Shown here in pieces: positions 7,079 to 7,769 of a DNA stretch of 7,769 bases. The notes below the pieces were generated by a model. That model was not told the origin of the DNA. It was given only the letters and a program-made list of their open reading frames with translations, and did no database searches. Source of the DNA: Eubacteriales bacterium. GTDB taxonomy: Bacteria > Bacillota > Clostridia > Christensenellales > CAG-138. The DNA lies in the NCBI GenBank assembly GCA_028703645.1, contig JAQVML010000049.1:1-7769 (forward strand), given 5' to 3'. The first letter of the stretch is position 1, and each line of letters begins with the position of its first letter. Both the position numbers and the translations under genes were made by a program.

Positions 7079-7107
7079 ATCATACCATCTTTGTGCTGGC
7101 TAAACAA
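7079..7107 (-). promoter_or_regulatory. Promoter of the lacI-type regulator gene
   Basis: TTGTTT (-35, 7102-7107) and TATGAT (-10, 7079-7084) are spaced by 17 bases on the minus strand. Transcription would begin near 7072, giving a very short leader of about 19 bases that includes the ribosome binding site GAGGGGGG. TTTTGC elements lie immediately upstream. Confidence 0.75.
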
Positions 7108-7111
7108 TATT

Positions 7112-7131
7112 TTTTGCATGGTTTTGCGTTG
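7112..7131. repeat. Two 10-bp direct repeats upstream of the lacI -35 box
   Basis: TTTTGCATGG (7112-7121) is followed directly by TTTTGCGTTG (7122-7131), and a weaker TTTTTCAAGT follows. The ten-base period puts the copies on one face of the helix. TTTTGCAT also occurs at 6057-6064, upstream of the transport promoter. This suggests a shared regulator, most simply the LacI protein acting on its own gene, but the shared element is short. Confidence 0.45.
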
Positions 7132-7249
7132 TTTTTCAAGTACTCGATATTGCGTCTGTGCAACACAGCATCATGACGGCTTTTTTGCCGGCGTTGCGGC
7201 CTGATTGCTTCTCGTGGCGTTCTTTCGATCGTATCACCTTTCTTCTCGC

Positions 7250-7268
7250 CGAGATATGATATGTCTCG
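7250..7268. repeat. 19-bp near-perfect palindrome CGAGATAT-GAT-ATGTCTCG
   Basis: The eight-base arms match except for one T-G pair, around a 3-base centre. It is about 200 bases upstream of lacI and 50 bases upstream of the plus-strand promoter candidate. It looks like an operator, but no regulator can be named. Confidence 0.4.
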
Positions 7269-7318
7269 TTTGGGTTAATTTTCTTTGTAGTTAATATTGT
7301 TTTCTTTTATCTTTTCTA

Positions 7319-7347
7319 TTGATTTCTTTTTTCATGGCTTATATACT
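7319..7347 (+). promoter_or_regulatory. Candidate plus-strand promoter diverging from lacI
   Basis: TTGATT (7319-7324) and TATACT (7342-7347) are spaced by exactly 17 bases. Transcription would start near 7354 and run rightward, away from lacI. No gene follows within 300 bases, so it would drive either a gene beginning at or beyond the window edge with a long leader, or an untranslated RNA. The surrounding T-rich DNA makes chance matches likelier. Confidence 0.45.
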
Positions 7348-7476
7348 GATCTCAAAATCAGGCATCGTTTTTGCAGCAAAGAGGTAGTATCGCGGCAGAT
7401 CGAGCTAGGCGCGACTGACCACTCTTTAAAGCCGCTTGCGCGTCGAAGTGCGAAAGTAAAAGCGCAAAAGTGTCAT

Positions 7477-7506
7477 GCAAACTGTTTGCGTGCGTCCATT
7501 TGGACG
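7477..7506. repeat. Two adjacent perfect palindromes
   Basis: GCAAAC-T-GTTTGC (7477-7489) has the same layout as the site upstream of the transport promoter (GCAAAT-T-ATTTGC). Three bases on, CGTCCA-TT-TGGACG (7493-7506) is a second perfect palindrome. A further GTTTGC/GCAAAC pair flanks 7540-7566. The first may be another site for the LacI protein; the second is unassigned. Confidence 0.5.
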
Positions 7507-7702
7507 AAACCACCTGCGCGCGGCTCAATCGCGATTCCCGTTTGCCAAATCTCTGATTGTGCAAACATGCTATACTACTCATCGTAACAATGCGTTTTTA
7601 AACGTACTGTGTAATCAATCCGCCCGATCGCGATCGCACGAGCCTGCCAGCTATTCACTTGCGGTACAGATTCAAAATCCGGCAGAAAGGATAAACAAGA
7701 AG

Positions 7703-7769
7703 TTGTCGAAGATCGTCTCAACTGATCACGCCAGCAGCACGCTGCTACCTGTCTTTTCGGGACTGATGT
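7703..7769 (+). CDS. Possible N-terminus of a plus-strand gene (partial, very tentative)
   Basis: A TTG codon at 7703-7705 opens a frame running to the window edge, read as MSKIVSTDHASSTLLPVFSGLM with TTG as Met. AAAGGA (7686-7691) lies 11 bases upstream, slightly far for a ribosome binding site, and an extended -10 element lies at 7568-7576. No family is recognisable from 22 residues. The frame also stays open upstream of the TTG, so the open frame alone is weak evidence. Confidence 0.2.
   Translation, partial: MSKIVSTDHASSTLLPVFSGLM

Larger units (their letters stand above)
7054..7769. other. 716-base region without a convincing complete gene
   Basis: Next to lacI are its promoter and TTTTGC repeats. 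Beyond that are an inverted repeat CTGTG-CAA-CACAG (7156-7168), a T-rich stretch on the plus strand (about 7268-7336), a plus-strand promoter candidate (7319-7347), a run of palindromes (7477-7636), an extended -10 element (TGCTATACT, 7568-7576) and possibly the first codons of a plus-strand gene from 7703. A 96-codon frame at 7297-7587 has no ribosome binding site and an unnatural composition. CAAAATC-N-GGCA occurs twice (7353-7364 and 7673-7684). Confidence 0.6.

Noticed and set aside
7169..7202. Possible terminator around CGGC-TTTTTT-GCCG
   Set aside because: The stem has only four secure base pairs, the T run is in the loop rather than after the stem, and no gene ends there.
7297..7587. 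96-codon plus-strand open frame
   Set aside because: No ribosome binding site, a start inside T-rich DNA, and a sequence without recognisable domains; it also contains operator-like palindromes.
7625..7636. Perfect palindrome CGATCGCGATCG, similar to the cyanobacterial HIP1 octamer
   Set aside because: A single copy in a non-cyanobacterial context; the palindromic sequence alone does not support a function.
7728..7769. Possible C-terminal tail of a minus-strand gene (reads ISPEKTGSSVLLA then stop)
   Set aside because: Only 13 codons, no terminator after it, and it overlaps an open plus-strand frame; there is too little to call.

Overview
The window looks like part of a Bacillota (Clostridia-type) chromosome of medium GC content. 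The reasons are strong purine-rich ribosome binding sites, a GTG start with a good Shine-Dalgarno site, a lipoprotein-type substrate-binding protein, and family resemblances typical of gut or anaerobic Firmicutes. The lineage is inferred from these features only. There is no mobile element, CRISPR array, rRNA or tRNA in the window.

Layout, left to right. Positions 1-49 hold what is probably the last few codons of a plus-strand gene. A long bidirectional hairpin terminator follows (81-118). Everything from 212 to 7053 is one minus-strand locus for sugar uptake, read from right to left: a LacI-family regulator (7053-6064), a ChvE-type sugar-binding lipoprotein (5919-4753), a double-ATPase subunit (4662-3115, GTG start), a ten-helix-type permease (3122-1920) and, after a 352-base gap, a fucose/arabinose isomerase-like protein (1567-212). 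The rightmost 716 bases (7054-7769) carry no convincing complete gene. They do hold the lacI promoter, a good plus-strand promoter candidate, several short palindromes and perhaps the first codons of a plus-strand gene at the edge.

How it works together: the binding protein captures a monosaccharide outside the cell, the MmsB/GguB-like permease passes it through the membrane, and the MmsA/GguA-like ATPase powers this. The isomerase-like enzyme is the likely first intracellular step, presumably aldose-ketose isomerisation, although its active site is not canonical. The LacI protein probably controls the transporter and itself: GCAAA/TTTGC elements lie just upstream of the binding-protein promoter, and TTTTGCAT elements occur upstream of both genes. 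The exact sugar cannot be read from sequence.

This is mostly an ordinary sugar-uptake operon. The parts worth a second look are an 18-bp-period degenerate tandem repeat between permease and isomerase, the altered active site of the isomerase-like protein, a LacI regulator that appears to lack the usual hinge-helix motif, and the palindrome-rich right end. I did not find a clear, new multi-gene system.
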